Of a stretch of DNA of 64,000 nucleotides, positions 35,039-43,441 are shown one piece after another; positions within the stretch are counted from its first letter, which is position 1; each line of letters starts with the position of its first letter. Position numbers and translations under genes: made by a program. This DNA is from Streptomyces cellulosae. Lineage in GTDB: Bacteria > Actinomycetota > Actinomycetes > Streptomycetales > Streptomycetaceae. The notes beneath the pieces are model-generated. The model was not told the DNA's origin. It saw nothing but the letters and a program-made list of their open reading frames with translations, and searched no databases. The stretch lies in the NCBI RefSeq assembly GCF_000721105.1, contig NZ_JOEV01000007.1:1-64000 (forward strand), given 5' to 3'.

Positions 35039-36640
35039 TCAGCTTCCTTGGGCCTTGGTGTGGTCGGATAATTCCCGGCCGGGCACGGGGCCCGCCGGGG
35101 GCGTCGGAGTCGTGACGGTGGAGGGCAGCCAGCGGAGCACGGCGAGGGCGCCCGCGAAGGCCACCGCGGCAGCCGCCCCGGCGGCCAGATGCATGGCGTC
35201 CACGAAGGCCTGCCGTGCGGGACCGACAAGTCCGCTCTCCCCCAGCCGAGTCGCAGCCAGGAGCGTGGCGTCCAAGGACTCGCCGGCCTCGTGCCGCGCG
35301 GAGGGCGGCAGTACGGCGAGCTCGTCCTCGACGCCGCCGCGGTAGGCGGCGCCCATGAGGGAGCCGAGGACCGCGACGCCCAGGGCGCCGCCCAGCTGGC
35401 GCACGGTGTTGTTCATCGCGGAGGCCACGCCCGCCTTCTCGCGTGGGATCGCGTTCATGATGGACACGGCTGCGGTCGGCATGACGCAGGCTACGCCTGC
35501 TCCCAGTGCGGCGAACAGGACGAGGATCAGCCAGAGCGGAGCGTGCTGGGTCACGAAGACGACTCCGGAGAGTGAGGCGGTCACGGCCAGCATTCCCGCC
35601 GCGCACACGTTCCGGGGGCCGATCGAGCGCACCAGAACCGTACTGAGGGGTCCGCAGACCACGTTCGCGACGGCCAGCGCCACGGTACAACTCCCGGCCT
35701 GCAGCGGCGTGTAGCCACACACGCTCTGCAGGTAGAAGGCGCTGAAGAAGAGGAAGCCCATCATCGCGAAGCTGACGAAGCCGACGGCCGCGACGGCGGC
35801 GGAGAAGGCTTTCAGCCGGAAGAAGCCGAGCTCCAGCGAGGGCTCCGCGGTACGGCGCTCGTGCCACAGGAACACGCCGAGCAGGCCGGGGCCCGCCAGA
35901 CCGGGTCCCCAGACCGTGGGCTGGGTGACCCCGCCGGTCCGCCCGGCCTCGATGATCGCGTAGACGAGCGGCACGAGACCGGCGATCGAGAGCAGCAGCC
36001 CGGCCGCGTCGACGCGCTTGCCCGCGGCGCCCCGGGTCTCGGGCACCAGCAGCGCCACCGCGACCAGGCAGACCGCCACGACCGGCACGTTGACCAGGAA
36101 GACCGAACCCCACCAGAAGTGCGCGAGCAGCAGCCCTCCGGTGACGGGCCCGATGCCGAGGGCGAAGCCGACCGAGGCCGCCCAGATCCCGAGGGCCTTG
36201 GGGCGCTCACGCACCGGGAAGACGGCGGCGATGGTGGCGAGGGTGCTCGGCAGCACCGCCGCGCCGCTCACCCCCATGCAGGCGCGGGCGGCGATGAGCT
36301 GCTCCGGCGACCCGGCGTAGGCCCCGGCCAGGGACGAGAGCCCGAACAGGCCGAGGCCCAGCAGGAGTACGCGCCTGCGGCCCAGCCGGTCGCCGAGCAC
36401 GCCCCAGGTGAACAGGGTCGCCGCGAAGGCCAGGGTGTAGGCGCTGAGCACCCATTCGACCTGGCTGTGCGAGGCGCCGAGGCCCTGCTCCGGGTCGGTG
36501 AGGGTACGCAGCGTCACGTTGAGCACGGTGTTGTCGAGGATGATGCTCATCAGACTGAGGACCATCACCGCGAGAACGGCCCAGCGCCGCGGATGCCCCT
36601 CGTGCGCCGGGCCGCCCGGTCGAGCGGGACCCGTTGTCAC
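35039..36640 (-). CDS. actVA-ORF1: MFS transporter, 14-TM (ActVA-ORF1 homologue)
   Basis: The 533-residue transporter has DHA2 motifs (LDNTVLNVTLRTL, GVLGDRLGRRRVLLLG, GPVTGGLLLAHFWW) and 14 membrane segments. The GTG start at 36640 overlaps the stop of the actVI-ORF4 homologue (GTGA); the longer frame to 36763 enters that gene. It is a second exporter of the cluster besides ActA. Confidence 0.85.
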   Translation of the reverse strand: MTTGPARPGGPAHEGHPRRWAVLAVMVLSLMSIILDNTVLNVTLRTLTDPEQGLGASHSQVEWVLSAYTLAFAATLFTWGVLGDRLGRRRVLLLGLGLFGLSSLAGAYAGSPEQLIAARACMGVSGAAVLPSTLATIAAVFPVRERPKALGIWAASVGFALGIGPVTGGLLLAHFWWGSVFLVNVPVVAVCLVAVALLVPETRGAAGKRVDAAGLLLSIAGLVPLVYAIIEAGRTGGVTQPTVWGPGLAGPGLLGVFLWHERRTAEPSLELGFFRLKAFSAAVAAVGFVSFAMMGFLFFSAFYLQSVCGYTPLQAGSCTVALAVANVVCGPLSTVLVRSIGPRNVCAAGMLAVTASLSGVVFVTQHAPLWLILVLFAALGAGVACVMPTAAVSIMNAIPREKAGVASAMNNTVRQLGGALGVAVLGSLMGAAYRGGVEDELAVLPPSARHEAGESLDATLLAATRLGESGLVGPARQAFVDAMHLAAGAAAAVAFAGALAVLRWLPSTVTTPTPPAGPVPGRELSDHTKAQGS

Positions 36641-37557
36641 AGGTCCGGCACCAGGACGAGCTTCCCGCGCACATGGCCCTGCTCCAGCCTGTGGTGGGCC
36701 TCGGCCGCCTTGGCGAAGGGGAGGACGGCCTCGACGTGCGGCCGCAGCCGGCCCTCGGCGCACAGCGCGGCCAGGGCGGCGAGCCGCTCGGCGGATCGCA
36801 CCACCTGCGGCATGACGATGCCCTCCTGGGCCGCGGCACGGAAGTTGGCGATGGTGGCGATCCGGGCCCGGTCCGCGACGAGTTCGAGCGACACGGCGAG
36901 CGCCTCCGGTCCGCCGTGGCAGTCGAGGGCCGCGTCGACGCCGTCCGGGGCCAGGGCGCGCACCCGGTCGGCGAAGCCGGGGCCGTAGGCGACGGGCAGC
37001 GCGCCCAGGGAGCGCAGATAGTCGTGGTTGTGCTCGCCGGCGCTCCCGATCGCCGTGCCGCCCCGCTCCCGGACGAGCTGGACGGCGAGGCTGCCGACCC
37101 CGCCGGCCGCGGCGTGCACGAGCACGGTGTCCCCCTGGCCGACCCGCAGTGCGGCCACGGCGATGTCAGCGGTCTGTCCCGCGGCCGAGAGGGACCCCGC
37201 GACCTCCCAGGACAGCTGCGGCGGCTTGGCGGTGATCTGGTCCGCGCCGACGGCGAGCACCTCCGCGCCGGACTGCAGCACGGCGAACCCCAGCACCTCG
37301 TCGCCGGGCGCGAACCCGGTCACCTCCGGCCCGGTCCGTTCGACGACCCCGGCGAACTCGTTGCCGAGGATCTGCGGAAACTCGACCGGATAACGACCCC
37401 GCATGCCGCCGGAGCGCACCCGGCAGTCGAACCCGTTGACCCCGGCGGCCCGCACCCGGACCGTCACCTGGCCCGGTCCTGGCACCGGCTCGGGGACATC
37501 GACGAGGCCCAGTACGTCCGGCCCGCCGAACTGGTGGATGGCTACGGCCTTAGGCAT
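36637..37557 (-). CDS. actVI-ORF4: Zinc-free MDR enoyl reductase/quinone reductase (ActVI-ORF4 homologue)
   Basis: The 306-residue MDR protein has AAGVNGFDCRVRSG, LGNEFAGVVERTG and the cofactor motif VLVHAAAGGVGSLAVQLV. It lacks the structural zinc Cys cluster, as in quinone oxidoreductase-like enoyl reductases. In the act pathway ActVI-ORF4 can replace ActVI-ORF2 in reducing the C14-C15 enol double bond. The ATG follows a GGAG site at good spacing. Confidence 0.85.
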   Translation of the reverse strand: MPKAVAIHQFGGPDVLGLVDVPEPVPGPGQVTVRVRAAGVNGFDCRVRSGGMRGRYPVEFPQILGNEFAGVVERTGPEVTGFAPGDEVLGFAVLQSGAEVLAVGADQITAKPPQLSWEVAGSLSAAGQTADIAVAALRVGQGDTVLVHAAAGGVGSLAVQLVRERGGTAIGSAGEHNHDYLRSLGALPVAYGPGFADRVRALAPDGVDAALDCHGGPEALAVSLELVADRARIATIANFRAAAQEGIVMPQVVRSAERLAALAALCAEGRLRPHVEAVLPFAKAAEAHHRLEQGHVRGKLVLVPDL

Positions 37558-37586
37558 GCGTTCTCCACATTCGCTTGACGGTGCTG

Positions 37587-38225
37587 TTACTTGTTGACCT
37601 GCGTGCCGGCCAGGACGGTCTGGGGCTTCGCCGGGTCCGGGAAGCACTCGAACGGCCCCCACTCGTCCAGGATCGGCTGGTAGCGGTACCAGTAGAAGCC
37701 GGGCTGCTCGTAACTCGATCCGCCCGGAAGGAAGTTGAGCGTACCGGCGGTCTTCGGCGCCTTGTAGGAGACCTTCAGCGTCGGCAGGTCGAATGCGACA
37801 CCGCCCTCGAACGGCCCGGACGCGCTGACGATGATGTCCCGGCCCTCGACCTTGACCTTGAGAGCGGAGTCGCCGAGGCCGCTGCCTCCGGTGAGCTTCA
37901 CCTTCTTGACCTTCGCGCCCTCCGGGATCCGGTAGGCGGCCCGCACGTCCTTGACGATCTTGTTGTATTCGGCGAAGGCGGTGATCGGGTCCGGGTCGTA
38001 CGTGGCCTGGAACTGCTTGCCGGCGCGGACCGAGGCGGGCACGGTGACATCGAAGCCGCGCTGGTAGTCGTAGACCGGGTGCGTGTTGCCCTGCACCCAG
38101 GTGCGGCACTCGTACGGCACGGCGACGCTCGCGGCGTGCGCACTGGTGCCCAGGGTCACGAGTCCCGCCAGGGCGAGGGCGGACGCGGTGGTCAGACGTA
38201 TCACCTGTTGACGCGACGAGGTCAT
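37587..38225 (-). CDS. actVI-ORF3: Secreted protein (ActVI-ORF3 homologue)
   Basis: The 212-residue protein has a clear signal peptide: a basic start (MTSSRQQVIR), a hydrophobic LTTASALALAGLVTLG core and a cleavage site at AHA-A near residue 33. The mature part is rich in beta-strand-like segments and contains two Cys (YECRTW, FECFPD) that could pair outside the cell. ActVI-ORF3 has been called a dehydratase-like protein in the pyran-ring step, yet the signal peptide predicts export. The function is open. Confidence 0.8.
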   Translation of the reverse strand: MTSSRQQVIRLTTASALALAGLVTLGTSAHAASVAVPYECRTWVQGNTHPVYDYQRGFDVTVPASVRAGKQFQATYDPDPITAFAEYNKIVKDVRAAYRIPEGAKVKKVKLTGGSGLGDSALKVKVEGRDIIVSASGPFEGGVAFDLPTLKVSYKAPKTAGTLNFLPGGSSYEQPGFYWYRYQPILDEWGPFECFPDPAKPQTVLAGTQVNK

Positions 38226-38333
38226 GGAAAGGTCTCCTTCGGACTCTTGGAACACGAACTCGGGATGGACGTCGAGAAGGGTCAGGGAGGGCAGGGGGCA
38301 GAGGGGGGCAGGGGTACCGGGGGAGGCAGGGGG

Positions 38334-39323
38334 TCAGGGAATGAGTACGACCCGGCCCAGCTGGGCCCTCGCCTCGACGAGGGTGTGAGCCTCGGCGGCC
38401 CGCTCCAGGGGCAGCCGGGCGTGCACCGCGGACTTGACCTGGCCGTCGACCAGCAGCCGGGTGAGTTCGGCGACGCCCGCCTCGTACTCGTGCGGGCGGC
38501 CGCCCCGCCAGGCCGACAGCGCGAAGCCGGTGACGTACTTGATGCCGATGAGGTCCATCACCGACACCCGCGGGATCTCCAACTCGCCGCCGGACGAGCC
38601 GTAGAACACCAGCCGGCCGCCCGGGGCGAGCAGGCCGATGCCCTGGTGCAGGACCTCGGCGCCGACGCCGTCCAGGATCAGGTCCGGGCCGCGGCCCCCG
38701 GTGAGTTCCCGGACCTCTTCGGCCCAGTGCGGGGAGCGGTGGTCGACGACGGCGTCGGCGCCGTTCGTGCGGGCGAACTCCCGTTTGCCGGCCGCGCCCG
38801 CGGTGCCGATGATCCGGCCGGCTCCGGCTGCCCGGGCGAGCTGGACCGCGATGTGGCCCACGCCGCCGGCCGCCGCGTGCACCAGCACCGTCTCGCCCTT
38901 GGCCAGCTGCCCGGTCCGCAGGATGCCGAGGGCGATCAGTCCGGTGCCCGGGAGGACCGCGGCCTCGGCGGCGTCCAGCTCCTCGGGTACGGGTACGACG
39001 GTGACGGCGTCGACGACGACCTGCTCGGCGTAGGCGCCGTAGAGGGTGAAGGCGCCGACCCGGCCCCCCGGGCGCGGGACCGCGACGCCGGGACCCACCG
39101 CGGTGATCCTGCCGACCACGTCGCCGCCGAGCACGACGGGGAAGACGGGCTGCCACATCGGCGCGGGGAAGACCTCACGCCGCATCTGGGTCTGCGCGTG
39201 GCCGACGCTGACGGCCTCGACGGCGATTCTCACCTGGCCGGGGCCGGGCTCGGGGACCGGGCGCTCGGCGACGTACAGCACGTCGGGATCCCCGTACCTG
39301 TCGAACTGCACGGCACGCATCAC
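38334..39323 (-). CDS. actVI-ORF2: MDR enoyl reductase (ActVI-ORF2 homologue)
   Basis: The 329-residue MDR enzyme has GGDVVGRITAVGPGV, the cofactor motif VLVHAAAGGVGHIAVQLARAA and no zinc-binding Cys cluster. ActVI-ORF2 reduces the C14-C15 double bond, giving 6-deoxydihydrokalafungin with trans stereochemistry. Its ATG overlaps the actVI-ORF1 stop. It is a distant paralogue of the neighbouring actVI-ORF4 product. Confidence 0.9.
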   Translation of the reverse strand: MMRAVQFDRYGDPDVLYVAERPVPEPGPGQVRIAVEAVSVGHAQTQMRREVFPAPMWQPVFPVVLGGDVVGRITAVGPGVAVPRPGGRVGAFTLYGAYAEQVVVDAVTVVPVPEELDAAEAAVLPGTGLIALGILRTGQLAKGETVLVHAAAGGVGHIAVQLARAAGAGRIIGTAGAAGKREFARTNGADAVVDHRSPHWAEEVRELTGGRGPDLILDGVGAEVLHQGIGLLAPGGRLVFYGSSGGELEIPRVSVMDLIGIKYVTGFALSAWRGGRPHEYEAGVAELTRLLVDGQVKSAVHARLPLERAAEAHTLVEARAQLGRVVLIP

Positions 39324-40243
39324 TTCTTCTCCTCCTGGGGCTGCTCGGTCCGCCCCAGGGCGGCCAGTACGGCGTGGTGCCGGTCGTCACGGTCCCGGAC
39401 CAGCTCGGCATAGGTCCGGTGTCCATAGGCGGCCTCGGTCTGTGCGACCAGGGCCTCGACGGCCTGCGGGGTGAGGGCGGGCTGTCCGAGCCCACGCCAG
39501 CCCTGTTCGAGGCCACTGCCGAGATGCTCCAGCCACGTGCGCAGGCCGCCCGGACCGCCGCCCAGGTGGAACGCGTGGAACGGTCCGACGGTGGACCAGC
39601 GCAGCCCGATCGAGTCGGTGACGATCCGGTCGAGCTCCTCGACGGTCACCACGCCTTCGAGGACGAGGTGGATGCTCTCGCGCAGCAGCGCGGACTGCAG
39701 CCGGTTGGCGGCGAAGCCGGGCAGCGCCCTGCGCAGGACGACCGGGGTCCGCCCGACCGACTCCAGGAAGGCCACCGTCCTTTTCACGGCCTCCGGGTCG
39801 GTGCGCTCCCCGCCGATCACCTCGACCAGCGGAACGATGTGCGGCGGGTTGAACGGATGGGCGACGACCAGCCGGCCCGGTCCGGGCATGTCCCGGCTCA
39901 GATCGTCGGGGAGCAGTTTCGACGTCGAGGACAGTACGAGGGCCCGGTCCGGGGCGGCCTCGCCGATCTCGGCGAACAGCCGCTGCTTGAGAGGCAGGTC
40001 GTCAGGGGCGTTCTCGCAGACGACGTCCGCTCCGGTCACCGCCCGCCCGACGTCCGGCTCGTACTCGATCCGCGCCGCCAGCTCGTCCGCCCGGCCCGGG
40101 GAGAACAGTTCGAGCCCCTCGCGCACGATGCGAGGGGCGTCAGGCCTGCGGCTGTTGACCCGTACGGTCAGCCCGCGGGCGCTGAACAGATTGATCCATC
40201 CCAGGCCGATCGTGCCCGCCCCGATCACTGTCACGGTGCTCAT
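39320..40243 (-). CDS. actVI-ORF1: 3-Hydroxyacyl-CoA-dehydrogenase-like reductase (ActVI-ORF1 homologue)
   Basis: The 307-residue length equals that of ActVI-ORF1. It has the Rossmann motif VIGAGTIGLGWINLF and the family motif VVAHPFNPPHIVPLVEVIGG with the catalytic His. ActVI-ORF1 reduces the C3 ketone to the S-alcohol and so fixes the pyran-ring stereochemistry. The ATG at 40243 (MSTVTVIG) is certain from the fold; the longer frame to 40339 is spurious. Confidence 0.9.
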   Translation of the reverse strand: MSTVTVIGAGTIGLGWINLFSARGLTVRVNSRRPDAPRIVREGLELFSPGRADELAARIEYEPDVGRAVTGADVVCENAPDDLPLKQRLFAEIGEAAPDRALVLSSTSKLLPDDLSRDMPGPGRLVVAHPFNPPHIVPLVEVIGGERTDPEAVKRTVAFLESVGRTPVVLRRALPGFAANRLQSALLRESIHLVLEGVVTVEELDRIVTDSIGLRWSTVGPFHAFHLGGGPGGLRTWLEHLGSGLEQGWRGLGQPALTPQAVEALVAQTEAAYGHRTYAELVRDRDDRHHAVLAALGRTEQPQEEKK

Positions 40244-40267
40244 GGCGACGAGACTGACAGGGCACAC

Positions 40268-40296
40268 TCGAACCCGGCTCGAGCGGACTTCGAGGC
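40268..40296. promoter_or_regulatory. SARP heptamer repeats in the actVI divergent promoter
   Basis: TCGAACC (40268), TCGAGCG (40279) and TCGAGGC (40290) repeat every 11 bases between the divergent actVI-ORF1 and actVI-ORFA genes, a spacer of only 73 bases. Confidence 0.8.
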
Positions 40297-40316
40297 CACG
40301 GGGCGACCGTGGCCGC

Positions 40317-40766
40317 ATGACCATCACCGCGCTTCCCACCGGCCTGTATGCCGAGGTCCTGTCGTTCTACGGCCACCAGATGCAGAAGTTGGACGGCCGC
40401 GACTTCGCCGGCTACGCCGCGACCTTCACCGAGGACGGCGAGTTCAAGCACTCCCCCACACTGCCCGCCGCCCATACCCGTGCCGGGATCATCGCCGTCC
40501 TGGAGGACTTCCACCGCAAGTTCGACGCCCGCAGGATCCAGCGCCGGCACTGGTTCAACCACGTGGCGCTGAGCCAGGCGCCCGACGGCTCGATCACGGC
40601 GACGAGCTACTGCCTGGTGCTCACCGTCCACGCCGACGTCAAGGAGCCCGAGTTCGGACCGAGTTGCGTCGTTCACGACGTCCTGGTCCGCGGTGAGGAC
40701 GGCGAACTGCTCCTGCGGTCCCGCCACGTCAGCCACGACCACGCCTTCCCCGGCCGACCGGCGTAG
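40317..40766 (+). CDS. actVI-ORFA: SnoaL/NTF2-like protein (ActVI-ORFA homologue)
   Basis: The 149-residue protein has the NTF2-like fold (LDGRDFAGYAATFTEDGEFKH, HTRAGIIAVLEDFHRKF, RHWFNHVALSQ, LLRSRHVSHDH). Members include polyketide cyclases and ring-hydroxylating dioxygenase small subunits. The act homologue influences the pyran-ring reduction steps. It ends the act-like cluster; a hairpin follows at 40781-40810. Confidence 0.8.
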   Translation: MTITALPTGLYAEVLSFYGHQMQKLDGRDFAGYAATFTEDGEFKHSPTLPAAHTRAGIIAVLEDFHRKFDARRIQRRHWFNHVALSQAPDGSITATSYCLVLTVHADVKEPEFGPSCVVHDVLVRGEDGELLLRSRHVSHDHAFPGRPA

Positions 40767-41131
40767 GACCAGCGCCCCGGGACCGCCCGCAGAACGATCC
40801 GGGGGCGGTCGGAACGCGGCGGAACTCCGGCTGAATCTCTCCTTGCCGGACCCCGAGGCTGCTGCCCGGGCCGGACCGACCCGGCAGCCCGGATGTGCCT
40901 CGCCCGGAGCGGCCGGCAGGCGGCCGACCCTCGAGGATCATCTCGTGACGGGCTCGCCCATCCGCCGTTCCCGTCCCACGTTCTCGAGCACCGCAACCGC
41001 CGCGACCTGCGCCGTATGAAGATCTCATACCCGTGGGCTCTCAGCCTTCACCCCCTTCTCGTGGCGCCCTCACTGTCGTCCTCCCGGCGCCGCGTGCCAG
41101 GCTCGCGCCATACGGCGAGAAGGGAACTGGC
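40767..41131. other. Boundary region between the two biosynthetic clusters
   Basis: This 365-base stretch has no supportable gene. GACCGCCC and GGGCGGTC form an eight-base stem at 40781-40810 that may end the actVI-ORFA transcript. The remainder presumably holds the promoter of the second SARP gene. Confidence 0.5.
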
Positions 41132-41944
41132 ATGGCTGATCTCGATATTGGGCTGCTCGGATCGTTCACGGCCTTGGTGGGCGGTGCGTCCATCGTCCCC
41201 AGCGCGGCCAAGCAGCGCAGGCTGCTGGCACTGCTCGCGGTCAGCTGCGGACGCGAGATGAGCATGGCCGCCATCGCCGAGGAGCTGTGGGAGGGGTGCC
41301 CTCCGGCCGGCCCGTCGGCCGCCGTGCAGACGTATGTGAAGCAACTGCGGCAGCGGATCGCCACTGCTGTCTCCCGGCTCACTCCGGGTGTCGATCCCAA
41401 GGAGGTCCTCAGCCGCGGGCACAGTGGCTACCGGCTCGACATGCCCGAAGTGCGCGTGGACGCCCGGGAGTTCGAGCGCCTCGTACGACATGGCGAGCAG
41501 GCCATCAACCGTGGTGAGGACGAGCAGGGTGTCCTGCTGCTGTCTGAGGGGCTCGCCCTGTGGCGTGGTCAGGCCCTGAGCGACGTACGGATGTCGGGGG
41601 TCCTGCGCGCCGAGGCGCTGCGACTGGACGAGGTACGGCTCGCCGCGGTCCAGTCGCGTATCGACGCCGAACTGCGGCTCGGTCGCCATGTGCATCTGGT
41701 GAGCGAATTGACCGCGCTCACCAGCCTGCATCCGCTTCAGGAGCATCTGCACGCGCAGTTCATCGTCGCGCTCTATCGCAGTGGGCGTCCCTCACAGGCT
41801 CTCGAGGCGTTCCGGAGGCTGCGTGCCGAGTCCGTGAAAGAGCTGGGGATCGAGCCGTCGCGCAGGCTCCAGGAGCTCCACCGTTGGGTGCTGGCCGGTG
41901 AGCCGCTCCTGGATGCCCGGGTCCGCACCCTGACCGCGTTCTAG
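41132..41944 (+). CDS. Second SARP-type activator
   Basis: The 270-residue protein has a SARP DNA-binding domain (about 1-100; LDIGLLGSFTALVGG, RRLLALLAVSCGREM, AVQTYVKQLRQRI) and a BTAD domain (EGLALWRGQALS, HPLQEHLHAQFIVALYRSGR). It differs clearly from the ActII-ORF4 homologue. The ATG at 41132 follows GAAGGGA. It is co-directional with the next gene and probably activates the peptide/anthranilate genes to its right. No in-frame TTA codon was seen. Confidence 0.85.
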   Translation: MADLDIGLLGSFTALVGGASIVPSAAKQRRLLALLAVSCGREMSMAAIAEELWEGCPPAGPSAAVQTYVKQLRQRIATAVSRLTPGVDPKEVLSRGHSGYRLDMPEVRVDAREFERLVRHGEQAINRGEDEQGVLLLSEGLALWRGQALSDVRMSGVLRAEALRLDEVRLAAVQSRIDAELRLGRHVHLVSELTALTSLHPLQEHLHAQFIVALYRSGRPSQALEAFRRLRAESVKELGIEPSRRLQELHRWVLAGEPLLDARVRTLTAF

Positions 41945-41978
41945 TCGGCGCCAGTTCCCATCGAAAGGAGGGCAGGGC

Positions 41979-42605
41979 ATGCCACACACTCCTGCTGACG
42001 CCGTCACGGTCCGGCTCTGGTCGCTGTCCGAGGACGTGACCGTCGAACACGACGAAGGACACGACCAGGTGGTGCTCAAGAGCCGTTGGGGCACTGACTG
42101 TGTGGAGCGGCCCGGGCCCGAGGTCCGGGAGGCTCTGCGGCGGATGGAGCTGGGGCCCGTGGTCCTCGCCAACGCCGCTGATCAGCACGTCGACCTGAAC
42201 GCGGTGATGCTGCCGGTGCTGGACAAACTGTCCCATCTGGTGGTGCACACGCTCGGCGCCGACGACCTCAGGGGCCCGTTGCTGTCGGTGTTCCCGGTGG
42301 CGCAGGACGCGCTCTTCACCCTGGTCTGGGTGCCGGACCGGCGGGCCGTGCGGCTGTCCCGCGGGATGGTCCTGACCAGGCTCGACTCCGGGCTCTCGCT
42401 GGAGGCCGAGGACAGTCCGCACCGGGTCGTGCTGCACCGGCCCGAGGCCGCGCTCGTCATGGCGATGCTGGCCTGGCCGGTCACTCCGGACAAGGTGAAG
42501 GCGGCGCTGCCGCTGCCGCTGCAGATGACCGAGGGCATCATCCGCTTTCTGGCAGCGGCAGGAATGGCGCCGCCCGTGGACGACGACACGTACGACGCCG
42601 TCTGA
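41979..42605 (+). CDS. Stand-alone SagB/ThcOx N-terminal-like domain protein
   Basis: The 208-residue protein starts behind a strong AAAGGAGG site 34 bases after the SARP gene. Its pattern (VRLWSLSEDVTVE, a Leu-rich VLDKLSHLVVHTL block, PLLSVFPVAQDALF, VRLSRGMVLTRLDSGLSLEAE, GIIRFLAAAGM) resembles the N-terminal recognition domain of SagB-type peptide dehydrogenases. The flavin-binding nitroreductase domain that normally follows is absent and the gene ends cleanly. It could be a peptide- or carrier-binding partner. The family link is by pattern memory and moderately sure. Confidence 0.55.
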   Translation: MPHTPADAVTVRLWSLSEDVTVEHDEGHDQVVLKSRWGTDCVERPGPEVREALRRMELGPVVLANAADQHVDLNAVMLPVLDKLSHLVVHTLGADDLRGPLLSVFPVAQDALFTLVWVPDRRAVRLSRGMVLTRLDSGLSLEAEDSPHRVVLHRPEAALVMAMLAWPVTPDKVKAALPLPLQMTEGIIRFLAAAGMAPPVDDDTYDAV

Positions 42606-42755
42606 ACCGCCGGCCTCCCGAACCGCCGGTGTCATGAGCCCTGGGACCGTGGCCGCTCGGTGCGCGCGGCCATCGGCTGCGTCCATCGGTGCGTGCGTCC
42701 TCCGGGTACTCCTCCCCGGTCCGCGATCAGGTCGGCGGCCCGCTCGTCCTCTCGA

Positions 42756-43364
42756 TCAGACCAGCCAGCCGGCGTCCCGGGCGATGCGGATCGCGTCGAC
42801 CCTGTTGCGGGCGTTCAGCTTGGCGACCACCGTCGTGAGGTAGTTGCGCACGGTCCCGGTGGACAGGTGCAGAGTGGAGGCGATCTCCTTGGCCTCGGAG
42901 CCGTCCGCGACGAGGCGCAGCACCTCCGTCTCGCGCTCGGTGAGCGGGCTTTGCGCACCGCTCCACGAGGCGAGCGCCAGCTTGGAGTCGATGACCAGGT
43001 GCCCGGCGACGACCCGCCTGATGGCGTGGGCCAGTTCGGCCGGTGACTCATCCTTGAGCAGATAGCCGTGCACCTCCGCGGCGAGCGCCCGGCGCAGGGT
43101 GCCGGGGCGGCCGAGGCTGGTGAGCATGAGCGTCTTGCAGCTGGGCAGACGTTCGTGGAGCTGTACGGCGGCGCTCAGACCGTCCAGGCCCGGCAGGTCG
43201 ATGTCGATCACCGCGATGTCGGGTTTGACCTCGAGGGCCGCGTCGAGGATCTTGTCCCCACGCTCCAGTTCACTGACGACTTCGAGATCTTTCTCCATGT
43301 TCAGAAGCGCCACCAGCGCTCCCCGGACCATGTTCATGTCTTCTGCGAGCAATATCCGAATCAT
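42756..43364 (-). CDS. NarL/LuxR-type response regulator
   Basis: The 202-residue protein has a receiver domain (ILLAEDMNMVRGAL; phospho-acceptor Asp in VIDIDLPG; Lys in LLKDESP) and a LuxR helix-turn-helix (LTERETEVLRLVADGSEAKEIASTLHLSTGTVRNYLTTV). It lies 77 bases after the sensor kinase at 43442-44683 and is its natural partner. Confidence 0.9.
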   Translation of the reverse strand: MIRILLAEDMNMVRGALVALLNMEKDLEVVSELERGDKILDAALEVKPDIAVIDIDLPGLDGLSAAVQLHERLPSCKTLMLTSLGRPGTLRRALAAEVHGYLLKDESPAELAHAIRRVVAGHLVIDSKLALASWSGAQSPLTERETEVLRLVADGSEAKEIASTLHLSTGTVRNYLTTVVAKLNARNRVDAIRIARDAGWLV

Positions 43365-43441
43365 CGCAGCGCTCCCCCCCTGGCACAGCGATCGACGACC
43401 ATCAGCTTACCAACTGGCCTTCCCAGGCGGGAGGTTGATGG

